Positions 1-7,076 of a DNA stretch of 64,000 nucleotides are shown here, piece after piece. Within the stretch, counting starts at the first letter, position 1. The number at the start of each line of letters is the position of its first letter. The position numbers and the translations under genes were made by a program. The notes under the pieces are model-generated. The model did not search any database. It saw nothing but the letters and a program-made list of their open reading frames with translations, and was not told the origin of the DNA. The stretch comes from Bacillota bacterium (GTDB lineage: Bacteria; Bacillota; Clostridia; Oscillospirales; Ruminococcaceae), in NCBI GenBank assembly GCA_023433405.1, contig JAEZCT010000067.1, positions 1-64,000 on the forward strand. Reading direction: 5' to 3'.

Positions 1-372
1 CATCATCAAATTGTTGGAACGTCGGCACCCGCGCCGACAGGCGGCTTACTTTTCTTGTTCGAGAAAAGTAAGCAAAAGCGAAGCAGGGACACCCTGCACC
101 CAGCTCAAAGCAAGGGCAAACGGAGCATAGCTTTTTTGACGAAGCACCTTCGGCGCAAGCGCGTAAAGCTCAGTGGGGTAGCTGCGTTACGCGCTTGCGA
201 AAACAATAAATAATTTTTTCCAAAAATTATTTATTGTTTTTACCCTTCGGCAAAATCCTTATGCCCCCCGTATTTTGCCCTTGCTTTTCGCCCTAGTCCT
301 TAGTTCTTCCTTTTTTCCCATACCTGCCACACAAGGCTACTTTGGTGCCGGGGTCACGGGGGATACTCGATT
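1..372 (+). repeat. Dispersed ~350-bp repeat, copy R1 (with nested hairpin insert)
   Basis: This non-coding stretch is repeated at 38379-38757 in the same orientation and at 35231-35578 and 42304-42648 inverted. Shared landmarks are a GTCGGC..GCCGAC hairpin near the start, a CTTTTCTTGTTCGAGAAAAG hairpin near 50-70, and a block beginning TTTTGCCCTTGCTTTTCGCC near 270. R1 may run past the left window edge. It carries a 97-bp insertion (154-250) made of two perfect hairpins and flanked by a CCTTCGG duplication. R3 and R4 lack it. I see no credible gene inside; short frames reading through it do not recur consistently between copies. Confidence 0.85.
154..250. repeat. Nested double-hairpin insertion in R1
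   Basis: Hairpin 1 pairs CGCAAGCGCGTAA (154-166) with TTACGCGCTTGCG (187-199). Hairpin 2 pairs 18 bases at 201-218 with 222-239, with a TCC loop. CCTTCGG occurs at 147-153 and again at 244-250, as expected of a target-site duplication, and repeats R3 and R4 have an uninterrupted CACCTTCGGCAAAATCC here. The same insertion is present in R2. Confidence 0.7.
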
Positions 373-415
373 ATACCATACGCCAAAAGCATGAACCCCC
401 GTTTTTATAGTCATA

Positions 416-469
416 GCGGGAAGGGGCGCGGTTGTTTCCGCGCCCCTTCCCGCTTTTGCTTTCTTTTTT
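416..469 (+). terminator. Rho-independent terminator
   Basis: A perfect 16-bp stem (416-431 with 438-453, loop TTGTTT) is followed by a T-rich tail ending TTCTTTTTT. It lies upstream of the flagellin promoter and would insulate it from transcription entering from the left. Confidence 0.85.
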
Positions 470-501
470 ACAAAAATATTAAAAATTCCACAAAAACGCG
501 C

Positions 502-528
502 TAAAGTTTTCCTCCCTTCGCACGATAA
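502..528 (+). promoter_or_regulatory. Sigma-D (sigma-28) type flagellar promoter
   Basis: TAAA (502-505), a 15-nt spacer, then CACGATAA (521-528) closely matches the flagellar sigma-factor consensus TAAA-N15-GCCGATAA. It lies about 90 nt upstream of the flagellin start, where a late flagellar promoter is expected. Confidence 0.8.
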
Positions 529-616
529 CTGTAATGTAGGCACATGGGAGCGGGAAGGATTCCTGCACCGGTCTGCAAAAAAATAAAAACCCAAAAATCA
601 AGGAGGAAAAATCACT

Positions 617-2113
617 ATGCGTATAGCAAACAACACCAGCGCATTAAACACACTGAACAGACTGACGCTCAACAACAGCCAGCTGTCCAAGTCCCTTGAG
701 AAGCTGTCTTCCGGTTCGGCCATTAACCGTGCCGCTGACGACGCTGCCGGTCTCGCAATCTCCGAGAAAATGAGAGCACAGATTGCCGGTCTTGAGCAGG
801 CTTCCAAGAACGCTCAGGACGGTATCTCCCTCGTACAGACCGCTGAAGGCGCGCTGGACCAGACCCACACCGCTCTGCGCCGTATGCTGTCTCTGGCCAT
901 GCAGGCAAAGAACGGCACCATCACCTCTGAAGACCGCCAGAAGATTCAGGCGGAAATTGACCAGCGCACCAATGAAATCGACCGTGTATCCGAGACCTCG
1001 AACTTCAACGGCATCAAGCTGTTTGACGGTTCTGTTGGTACTGGTACAACTGGTGTTGAGGTTGCAGCGTCTACTGGTGTTGTTTCTGCGGTGTCCGCCT
1101 ACTCAGTGAGTGGTGCTGATGAGGGTGTTACTGTCGAATTTGCAGAACTGACCGGTACATCGGGAATTACTGCAGCTTGGAACAACAAAACACTTACTAT
1201 TAGCATAGCAACGGGTGCTGGAGGCGGCACATATGGTCAGGCTGATATAGACGCCGCGATTCGTAATGCTAGTGGTGCACCTGAAAGTGGAAAGGGTGTT
1301 AAAGTAACATTAGCTAATGGTGGTTCTATCACAACAAGTGGCGCTACAGCAACTGCTGCGGCATTTGCCACCGGCACAACAGCTCTTGCTAAACAAGCTT
1401 CGGCTAGTCACGTTATTGGCACAACCAATGCTGTCATTTCTGCTGACAAAGCTGGTGCGGTTGCGGCGACTAGAACATTCACCGTCACTGCTACAGCTGG
1501 AACCGCGATTGGCGCAACAAAAGCAGCCGGTACTGGAGCAATTGCGCTTAATTTGACTGCAGGTGAAGAATATTCTGCTGCTGACGTTAATAAATACCTC
1601 AAATCAGTGGATGCCGGAATGTCAATTTCTTTTGAAGGCAAGTTAACGGGTACACAGCTTACCGCGTTTGCGGCTGATGCGCTTACTGGTGGAGCTGGTC
1701 TTGGTGAAGGTGGTGGTCTTGAGCTTCAGATTGGAGCTACTTCAGATGATGCTGATAGAATTGAAGTAAGTATAGCTAAGATGGACTCTGCTTCGTTGCT
1801 GGGATCTACTTCGCTTGACATGAGCACACCAGATGCCGCCAACGTAGCCATTGATAAAATCAATTCTGCAATTGAGAAGGTTTCGGTTCAGAGAGCAAAC
1901 CTCGGTGCTGTGCAGAACCGTCTGGAGCAGACCATTGAGAACCTCTCCACCACCGCTGAGAACATGACCGCTGCCGAGAGCCGCATCCGCGACGTGGATA
2001 TGGCTAAGCAGATGACCACGTTCACCAAGTACAGCATCCTTTCTCAGGCCTCCCAGGCAATGCTTGCTCAGGCAAACGCACTGCCCCAGGGCGTTCTGCA
2101 GCTGCTCGGCTAA
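617..2113 (+). CDS. hag: Flagellin
   Basis: This is the structural subunit of the flagellar filament, exported by the flagellar type III apparatus. The N-terminal D0/D1 region (about residues 1-140, MRIANNTSALNTLNRL start) and the C-terminal D1/D0 region (about 405-498, with ANLGAVQNRLEQT and the LLG end) are typical. The middle (about 140-400) is a Gly/Ala/Thr/Ser-rich variable domain, making the protein longer than minimal ~275-residue flagellins. AAGGAGG sits just before the ATG. The middle third uses far more A/T-ending codons (GGT, GCT, ACA) than the GC-ending flanks, so it may have been exchanged by recombination. It appears monocistronic, between a sigma-D promoter and a terminator. 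Confidence 0.97.
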   Translation: MRIANNTSALNTLNRLTLNNSQLSKSLEKLSSGSAINRAADDAAGLAISEKMRAQIAGLEQASKNAQDGISLVQTAEGALDQTHTALRRMLSLAMQAKNGTITSEDRQKIQAEIDQRTNEIDRVSETSNFNGIKLFDGSVGTGTTGVEVAASTGVVSAVSAYSVSGADEGVTVEFAELTGTSGITAAWNNKTLTISIATGAGGGTYGQADIDAAIRNASGAPESGKGVKVTLANGGSITTSGATATAAAFATGTTALAKQASASHVIGTTNAVISADKAGAVAATRTFTVTATAGTAIGATKAAGTGAIALNLTAGEEYSAADVNKYLKSVDAGMSISFEGKLTGTQLTAFAADALTGGAGLGEGGGLELQIGATSDDADRIEVSIAKMDSASLLGSTSLDMSTPDAANVAIDKINSAIEKVSVQRANLGAVQNRLEQTIENLSTTAENMTAAESRIRDVDMAKQMTTFTKYSILSQASQAMLAQANALPQGVLQLLG

Positions 2114-2252
2114 TATTAGCCCCCGGCTGTTTGTTCAGTCTGTTTTTAAGAAGGCATCGCAAAGGCGGCACAGCAAAAAAACTTTTTTCTGTCCTCTGCC
2201 CTCTCGCGCCTGCCCTCTTGAAGTACGCATAAGCGCACGAAGCGCGAAAATG

Positions 2253-2290
2253 AAGGCCCCGCCACGACGGCGGGGCTTTCGCTTTTTTCA
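2253..2290 (+). terminator. Flagellin terminator
   Basis: GCCCCGCC (2256-2263) pairs with GGCGGGGC (2269-2276) across a 5-nt loop, followed by TTTCGCTTTTTT. It is about 140 nt after the flagellin stop. Confidence 0.8.
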
Positions 2291-2392
2291 GGAGGGCGGC
2301 AACGCGCGGCAAGCCATAATTTTGGCTGGACAATCGGGTGAAAAGCCCGTATAATGGTTTTACACAAGCCAAAAGCTAGGAGGGGACGGGGA

Positions 2393-2938
2393 ATGGAAAA
2401 CACCGAGCTGCTAACACAGATAGCCGGGCTGTTTGAGGAGCAAAACCGAAGAATTGACGGCAAGTTTGAGGAGCAGTCCAAGCGCTTCGACAGCAAGCTT
2501 GAGCAGCTGGAAGAGAGAATTGACGGCAAGCTTGAGAAGCTGGAAGAGAGAATCGACGGTAAGCTTGAGCAGCTGGAAGAGAGAATCGACGGCAAGCTTG
2601 AGAAGCTGGAAGAGAGAATCGACGGCAAGCTTGAGCAGCTGGAAGAGAGAATTGACGGCAAGCTTGAGGAGCAGTCCAAGCGCTTCGACGGTAAGCTTGA
2701 GGAGCTCAAGCAATGGGTGGTGGATGTCATTGACGATCAGACCATTCATTTTGATGAGCAGCTTGGCGAGCTAAAAGCAAGCATTACCGCGGTTGAGATT
2801 CGCATTGAAAACGATGTAAACAGGCGCATGGATTCCCTGTTTGACGGCTATAAGCTCAACCACGAAAAGCAGTGGGAGCTGGAAAGAAAAGTAGAGGACC
2901 TCGAACGGCGTTTGGAACGGCTAGAGGCAGTGGGCTGA
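2393..2938 (+). CDS. Coiled-coil protein with 11-residue repeats
   Basis: This 181-residue protein has no recognisable enzymatic domain. Residues ~18-105 are consecutive 11-mers of the type E-Q/K-LEERIDGKL; five nearly identical units alternate Gln and Lys at the second position and are flanked by EEQSKRFD variants. The C-terminal ~75 residues are also charged and helical (…ELERKVEDLERRLERL). The hendecad period predicts a long right-handed or straight coiled coil. No signal peptide or membrane segment is seen. The chosen ATG has AGGAGGGGACGGGGA before it; an in-frame ATG at 2354 lacks a good ribosome site. Its place after flagellin may be incidental, because terminators flank both genes. Confidence 0.75.
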   Translation: MENTELLTQIAGLFEEQNRRIDGKFEEQSKRFDSKLEQLEERIDGKLEKLEERIDGKLEQLEERIDGKLEKLEERIDGKLEQLEERIDGKLEEQSKRFDGKLEELKQWVVDVIDDQTIHFDEQLGELKASITAVEIRIENDVNRRMDSLFDGYKLNHEKQWELERKVEDLERRLERLEAVG

Positions 2939-2955
2939 GCGACTAAAATGACGCT

Positions 2956-2983
2956 AAAAGCAGGGGCAAAGCCCTGCTTTTTT
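2956..2983 (+). terminator. Terminator of the coiled-coil gene
   Basis: AAAAGCAGGG (2956-2965) and CCCTGC (2972-2977) form a stem followed by TTTTTT. Confidence 0.85.
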
Positions 2984-3058
2984 GCTTTCTTATTCCCGTG
3001 AATTGTGGTAAAATATGAACAAAGCCGCGCTGCACTGAGCGCATTACGGAGGTCAACC

Positions 3059-4246
3059 ATGCAGTACACGTTTTCGGATAAAATCTCCACCCTGCAGCCC
3101 TCTGCCATCCGTGAGATATTAAAGTATACCGCCGACCCGACGGTGGTACCCTTTGCGGCGGGCAACCCCGCCCCCGAGGCGTTCCCGGTGGAGCTGATTG
3201 GCGAAATTACCGCCGACATCCTCTCCCGCGAGCCCATTGCCGCCCTGCAATACAGCTTTACCGAGGGCTACCCGCCACTGCGGGAGCTACTGAAGAAAAT
3301 GCTAAAGGAACGGTATGGCATTGGGCGCGACACGGACGAGCTGATTGCGGTTTCGGGCGCCCAGCAGGGCATAGAGCTTGCCTGTAAGGTGCTGTGCAAC
3401 GAGGGAGATGTAATTATTTGCGAAAAGCCCAGCTTTATCGGCTCCCTCAACTCCTTTAAATCCTACAACGCAAAGCTTGTGGGCATAGAGCTTGAGGAGG
3501 ACGGCATTGACCTGAATAAGCTGGAGGATGCCCTTAAATATAACAACAACGTCCGGTTTATCTATGTCATTCCAAACTTTCAAAATCCCAGCGGACGCAC
3601 CATGAGCCTTGCTAAGCGCCGCGCCGTTTACAGCCTTGCCAAAAAATACGGCACGCTCATTTTAGAGGATAACCCCTACGGCGAGCTGCGCTTTGCCGGG
3701 GAGCACCTGCCCTCCATCAAAAGCTTTGATGAGGATGGCATTGTCGTTTATTGCGGCAGCTTCTCTAAAATATTATCGCCGGGCCTGCGTGTGGGCTTTG
3801 TTTCGGCGCCCAATCAGGTGGTGCAAAAGATGGTGGTCGCAAAACAAGCGTCGGATGTACATACCGCCATCCTCTCCCAGATGATCTGCGCGCGGTTTTT
3901 AACCCTTGTGAATTTTGAGGAGCATGTAGCCCGTCTGCGGGAAATCTACCGCAAAAAATGCGCCCTGATGCTGGGGCTGATGGATAAAGGCTTTGCCGGC
4001 AAGGTAAGCTATACCCGCCCCGAAGGCGGTCTGTTTTTATGGTGTACCCTGCCCGAGGGCGCGGATATGATGGGCTTTTGTACCGAGGCGGTACAGCGTA
4101 AGGTGGCGGTAGTGCCGGGCAGCGCCTTTATGGTAAGCGGCAGCGACCAGACCCAGTCCTTTCGCATGAACTTCTCTACCCCCACCGACGCGCAGATTGA
4201 AAAGGGCGTGGAGATTCTCTCAAAGCTCATAGCGGAGAAGTATTAA
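3059..4246 (+). CDS. PLP-dependent aminotransferase, class I/II (2-aminoadipate/aromatic type)
   Basis: A fold-type I aminotransferase of 395 residues, similar to the catalytic halves of MocR proteins and to 2-aminoadipate/aromatic transaminases (LysN-like). Visible marks are FAAGNPAPEAFP near the N-terminus, SGAQQGIEL (cofactor phosphate region), PNFQNPSG, LEDNPYGELRF (Asp that contacts the PLP pyridine) and SFSKILSPGLRVGF with the Schiff-base Lys. There is no GntR-type DNA-binding domain, so it is an enzyme rather than a MocR regulator. The start at 3059 follows ACGGAGG; an in-frame upstream start at 3005 has no ribosome site. The substrate cannot be told from sequence alone. Confidence 0.88.
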   Translation: MQYTFSDKISTLQPSAIREILKYTADPTVVPFAAGNPAPEAFPVELIGEITADILSREPIAALQYSFTEGYPPLRELLKKMLKERYGIGRDTDELIAVSGAQQGIELACKVLCNEGDVIICEKPSFIGSLNSFKSYNAKLVGIELEEDGIDLNKLEDALKYNNNVRFIYVIPNFQNPSGRTMSLAKRRAVYSLAKKYGTLILEDNPYGELRFAGEHLPSIKSFDEDGIVVYCGSFSKILSPGLRVGFVSAPNQVVQKMVVAKQASDVHTAILSQMICARFLTLVNFEEHVARLREIYRKKCALMLGLMDKGFAGKVSYTRPEGGLFLWCTLPEGADMMGFCTEAVQRKVAVVPGSAFMVSGSDQTQSFRMNFSTPTDAQIEKGVEILSKLIAEKY

Positions 4247-4285
4247 GCCCTATTCTTATTGCGGCTTGAAAGAAGGAAAACGCGG

Positions 4286-4774
4286 ATGATCATTCTGGGC
4301 ATCGACCCCGGGTATGCAATCGTGGGCTGCGGTGTCATCGATTATACCGCCAACCGGTTTAAGGTGCTGGAGTACCGCGCCGTCACCACGGCAGCCGATA
4401 CCCCCTTTGCATTGCGTCTCCAGCAAATATATCACGGCGTTACCGCCATCATCGAGACCTGCCGTCCCCAGGCTATGGCGGTTGAGGAGCTGTTTTTTAC
4501 CAACAACCAAAAAACCGCAATCGCGGTGGGACAGGCGCGGGGGGTTATCCTGCTTGCGGGCGTCAACCAGGGGCTTCCAATCTTTGAGTATACCCCCTTG
4601 CAGGTCAAGCAGGGGGTTGTGGGCTACGGTAAGGCGGCAAAACCACAGGTAATGGAGATGACACGCATCCTTCTGGGATTGGAGCGCGTCCCCAAGCCGG
4701 ATGATGTGGCCGACGCGCTGGCGGTGGCAATCTGCCACGCCCATACCAGCTCCTCCCTCCTTTCGGGCAGATAA
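4286..4774 (+). CDS. ruvC: Crossover junction endodeoxyribonuclease RuvC
   Basis: This Holliday junction resolvase nicks symmetrically across four-way junctions with RuvAB. The length of 162 residues is normal. The acidic metal-binding residues are present: Asp in GIDPG near the N-terminus, Glu in AVEELFF (about 67), and two Asp in DDVADALAVAICH (about 138-141). I chose the ATG that gives the standard MIILGIDPG start over an in-frame TTG nine codons upstream. ruvA follows 87 nt downstream, while ruvB is about 5 kb away on the other strand, so the usual ruvCAB cluster is split here. Confidence 0.96.
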   Translation: MIILGIDPGYAIVGCGVIDYTANRFKVLEYRAVTTAADTPFALRLQQIYHGVTAIIETCRPQAMAVEELFFTNNQKTAIAVGQARGVILLAGVNQGLPIFEYTPLQVKQGVVGYGKAAKPQVMEMTRILLGLERVPKPDDVADALAVAICHAHTSSSLLSGR

Positions 4775-4861
4775 AAGCCGAAGCCCCAAGAAATCGTCTC
4801 TCGTCTGCCTGTTTTTATCCCCTCCAGCTGCTCTCTCAAAGCCGAAAGGAAGAAATACGAT

Positions 4862-5467
4862 ATGCTGTACAGCCTAAAAGGACGTCTTGCTCATAAGGAG
4901 CCATACCTTGCCGTGATTGAATGCGGTGGGGTGGGATTTAAATGTGTTACCTCCGTTTCCACACTCTCACGCATCGGCGAAGCCGGCAGCGAGGTGACGC
5001 TGTACACCTACCTGCATGTGCGGGAGGATATCCTTGAGCTGTACGGCTTTGCAGAGCTTGCGGAGCTTAACTGCTTTAAGCTGCTGCTATCGGTATCCGG
5101 CGTAGGTCCCAAGGTAGCGCTTGCGGTACTTAGCGACCTTTCCCCCGAACGCTTTGCGCTAAGCGTGGCGGGCGGCGACGCAAAGACCATCACCCGTTCT
5201 CAGGGGGTGGGCGCAAAGCTTGCCCAGCGCATTATTCTGGAGCTTAAGGATAAGCTAAAAAGCCCAGACCTGTCCGTCGGCTCGGGGTATGAGGCATCCG
5301 GCACGGGCGGCGGCATGTTTTCCGGCTCAGTAGGTGAGGCGATAAGCGCGCTGGTGGTGCTGGGCTACAGCCAGCAGGACGCCGCACGCGCGGTTGCGGG
5401 ACAGCCGCCGGAGATGACCTCTTCCGACCTCATCAAGGCGGCGCTAAAGCTTTTATCCTCACATTAA
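4862..5467 (+). CDS. ruvA: Holliday junction DNA helicase subunit RuvA
   Basis: RuvA binds four-way junctions as a tetramer and loads the RuvB motor for branch migration. Its 201 residues show the N-terminal OB fold (MLYSLKGRL start), central helix-hairpin-helix motifs (SGVGPKVALAVLSDL and GVGAKLAQRIILELKDKL), a Ser/Gly-rich linker (about 140-155), and the C-terminal RuvB-binding domain (EAISALVVLGYSQQDAARAV). GAAAGGAAG precedes the ATG. It is co-directional with ruvC and yjbQ and probably co-transcribed with them. Confidence 0.97.
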   Translation: MLYSLKGRLAHKEPYLAVIECGGVGFKCVTSVSTLSRIGEAGSEVTLYTYLHVREDILELYGFAELAELNCFKLLLSVSGVGPKVALAVLSDLSPERFALSVAGGDAKTITRSQGVGAKLAQRIILELKDKLKSPDLSVGSGYEASGTGGGMFSGSVGEAISALVVLGYSQQDAARAVAGQPPEMTSSDLIKAALKLLSSH

Positions 5468-5519
5468 GCGGCGCTTTCATGGGGTGAATTGCTCTATTAG
5501 TATGAGGGGGATGAAAACA

Positions 5520-5915
5520 ATGCTGTACGAATACGAGCTGAAAACCCGCCATGAGGCGCTGCACAATATTACCGAGAAGGTGCGGGACGGAGTGGCAAAA
5601 AGCGGCGTAACCGAGGGCATTTGCGTGGTATACTGCCCCCACACCACCGCGGGGATTACGGTGAATGAAAACGCCGACCCTGACGTTGCGGATGATATGC
5701 TGCTGGGGCTTTGCGCGGCGTACCCTGACCGCGCGCAGTTTAAGCATATGGAGGGCAACAGCGCGGCACACCTTAAGGCAAGTGCGATGGGCTGTGCTCA
5801 GACGTTGATTATCCGCGAAGGGGAGCCGCTGCTTGGGCGGTGGCAGGGGGTTTATTTTTGTGAATTTGACGGCCCCCGCACCCGCCGGTTTTACGTTAAA
5901 ATAATTGCGGGCTGA
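5520..5915 (+). CDS. YjbQ/UPF0047 family protein
   Basis: A 131-residue protein of the widespread YjbQ (UPF0047) family, sometimes labelled a secondary thiamine-phosphate synthase. The signature residues are visible: CPHTTAGITVNENADPDV, HMEGNSAAHLKAS and the C-terminal LGRWQGVYFCEFDGPR. Family members are small homotrimeric metal-binding proteins whose cellular role is uncertain, so the thiamine label should be treated lightly. GAGGGGG sits nine bases before the chosen ATG; two nearer upstream ATGs (5502, 5511) overlap or abut that site. It follows ruvA by about 50 nt and looks like the last gene of that operon. Confidence 0.88.
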   Translation: MLYEYELKTRHEALHNITEKVRDGVAKSGVTEGICVVYCPHTTAGITVNENADPDVADDMLLGLCAAYPDRAQFKHMEGNSAAHLKASAMGCAQTLIIREGEPLLGRWQGVYFCEFDGPRTRRFYVKIIAG

Positions 5916-5994
5916 CAAGCGTGGTTTCTCAAGGCTTGTATTTATACGAATACGAATATCCGAAGCTGCACTTTTTAAGGGGATTTGCATTATA

Positions 5995-6098
5995 ATACTA
6001 TCTTCCGATGAAAATAACGATAAAAAGTCTTGGCCAAAACCCATATAGCAAAGGTTTTGACTTGATTTCTTATATACTTTTCAATCGGATAATAGTAT
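5995..6098. repeat. ATACTA palindromic element M1
   Basis: A MITE-like element of about 104 bp with ends ATACTATCTTCCGATGAAAA and, inverted, ATACTATTATCCGATTGAAA. It lies between convergent yjbQ and rsmE. A further partial copy (AATACGAATATCCG…GGGGATTTGCATTATA) abuts it at about 5948-5994, which suggests repeated insertion in one place. Confidence 0.75.
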
Positions 6099-6102
6099 AA
6101 GT

Positions 6103-6152
6103 AAAAACGGGCTCAAACGACGCGCGAAGGCGTTGGTTGAGCCCGTTTTTTT
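6103..6152. terminator. Bidirectional terminator between yjbQ and rsmE
   Basis: AAAAACGGGCTCAA (6103-6116) pairs perfectly with TTGAGCCCGTTTTT (6137-6150), followed by more T. Because the stem begins with five A, it can terminate both the + strand ruvC-ruvA-yjbQ transcript and the - strand rsmE transcript. Confidence 0.85.
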
Positions 6153-6165
6153 GAGGAGAATAGTA

Positions 6166-6930
6166 TTATATACAGGGCACAGTATAACCCAGCGCAGAGT
6201 TCAGGTAGGCGATGACCGAAAGCGCATACAGCGGCGCGGTCTCGGCGCGCAGGATGCGCTTGCCCAAGGTAACCGGCACGACACCCGCAAGGCGCGCGCG
6301 CTCCGCTTCCTCCGGCTCAAAGCCGCCCTCGCTGCCGGTCATAAGGGCAATGCTTTGGCGGGAATAGGGAGGCAGCAGTGAGCCCAGCTCCTCGCCGCCC
6401 TTTTCGTAGCAAAGCATGGCAAGGCTTGACGTGCGCATACGCGTAAGCGCCGTGTCAAAGTCCAACAGCTCTCCAACCGCGGGCACCATACCCCTGCCGC
6501 ATTGCTTGGCTGCCTCCAGCGCGATGCGGTTTAGCCGTACAATACGGGTGCGCATACTTTTTGCGTCAGGGCGGGATACACACCGCGCGCTGAGTACGGG
6601 AATAACCTCGTACACACCAAGCTCCACGGCCTTTTGCACAATCAGCTCCAGCTTATCGGCTTTTGGCAGGGCCACATACAGCGAGACCCGGCAGGGCAGC
6701 TCCGCCTCGTTGGGGGTGCTCTCCAGCACCGCAAGCTCCACAGTGTCCGGCGTGACGGCGCGTACCACACAGCGGTGATCCATGCGGCTGCTGTCGCACA
6801 GCGTAAGCTCCTCCCCCACACGCATCCGCAGGGATTTTACCGCGTGGGCCGCGTCCTCCCCTGTCAGGGCAGGGCAGTTCCCTACCTGCTCTACAAAGAA
6901 TCTTGGCAAGTCCTTTTTCCCGCCTTTCAT
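6166..6930 (-). CDS. rsmE: 16S rRNA (uracil1498-N3)-methyltransferase RsmE
   Basis: RsmE methylates N3 of U1498 in 16S rRNA using SAM. The 254 residues fit the SPOUT-class family: an N-terminal PUA-like part (LPRFFVEQ…HAVKSLRMRVGEELTLCD), VALPKADKLELIVQKAVELGV, and the C-terminal knot with MTGSEGGFEPEEAERARLAG and LGKRILRAETAPLYAL. It is the last gene of the tmk-ruvB-phosphatase-prmA-rsmE run. Pairing of rsmE with prmA is common in Firmicutes. The ribosome site is weak at either possible start; the ATG at 6930 is preferred over a TTG three codons upstream. Confidence 0.95.
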   Translation of the reverse strand: MKGGKKDLPRFFVEQVGNCPALTGEDAAHAVKSLRMRVGEELTLCDSSRMDHRCVVRAVTPDTVELAVLESTPNEAELPCRVSLYVALPKADKLELIVQKAVELGVYEVIPVLSARCVSRPDAKSMRTRIVRLNRIALEAAKQCGRGMVPAVGELLDFDTALTRMRTSSLAMLCYEKGGEELGSLLPPYSRQSIALMTGSEGGFEPEEAERARLAGVVPVTLGKRILRAETAPLYALSVIAYLNSALGYTVPCI

Positions 6931-7040
6931 TACTATCAAGATACAAGAATTAAGAGAAAACCACCGGGCGGAGATTCTTTTTTAAAGCAAACCGCCGATA
7001 CCCCACAAAGGAAGGTGCAAAACAGTCCGGCCTTTTCGGT

Positions 7041-7066
7041 ACCCATGCCTTGGGTAAGGCATGGGT
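7041..7066. repeat. 11-bp perfect hairpin between prmA and rsmE
   Basis: ACCCATGCCTT (7041-7051) and AAGGCATGGGT (7056-7066) are separated by GGGT. No clear T-run follows on the minus strand, so it is more likely an mRNA processing or stability structure than a terminator. Confidence 0.5.
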
Positions 7067-7076
7067 GTGCGTACTT

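Noticed and set aside
337..594. An 85-codon minus-strand frame upstream of flagellin.
   Set aside because: It overlaps a terminator hairpin and the sigma-D promoter and does not recur in the other repeat copies.
2146..2749. Long minus-strand frames of Ser/Leu-rich repeats opposite the coiled-coil gene.
   Set aside because: They are produced by the 33-bp repeats read in reverse; the + strand frame has the ribosome site, terminator and sensible coiled-coil protein.
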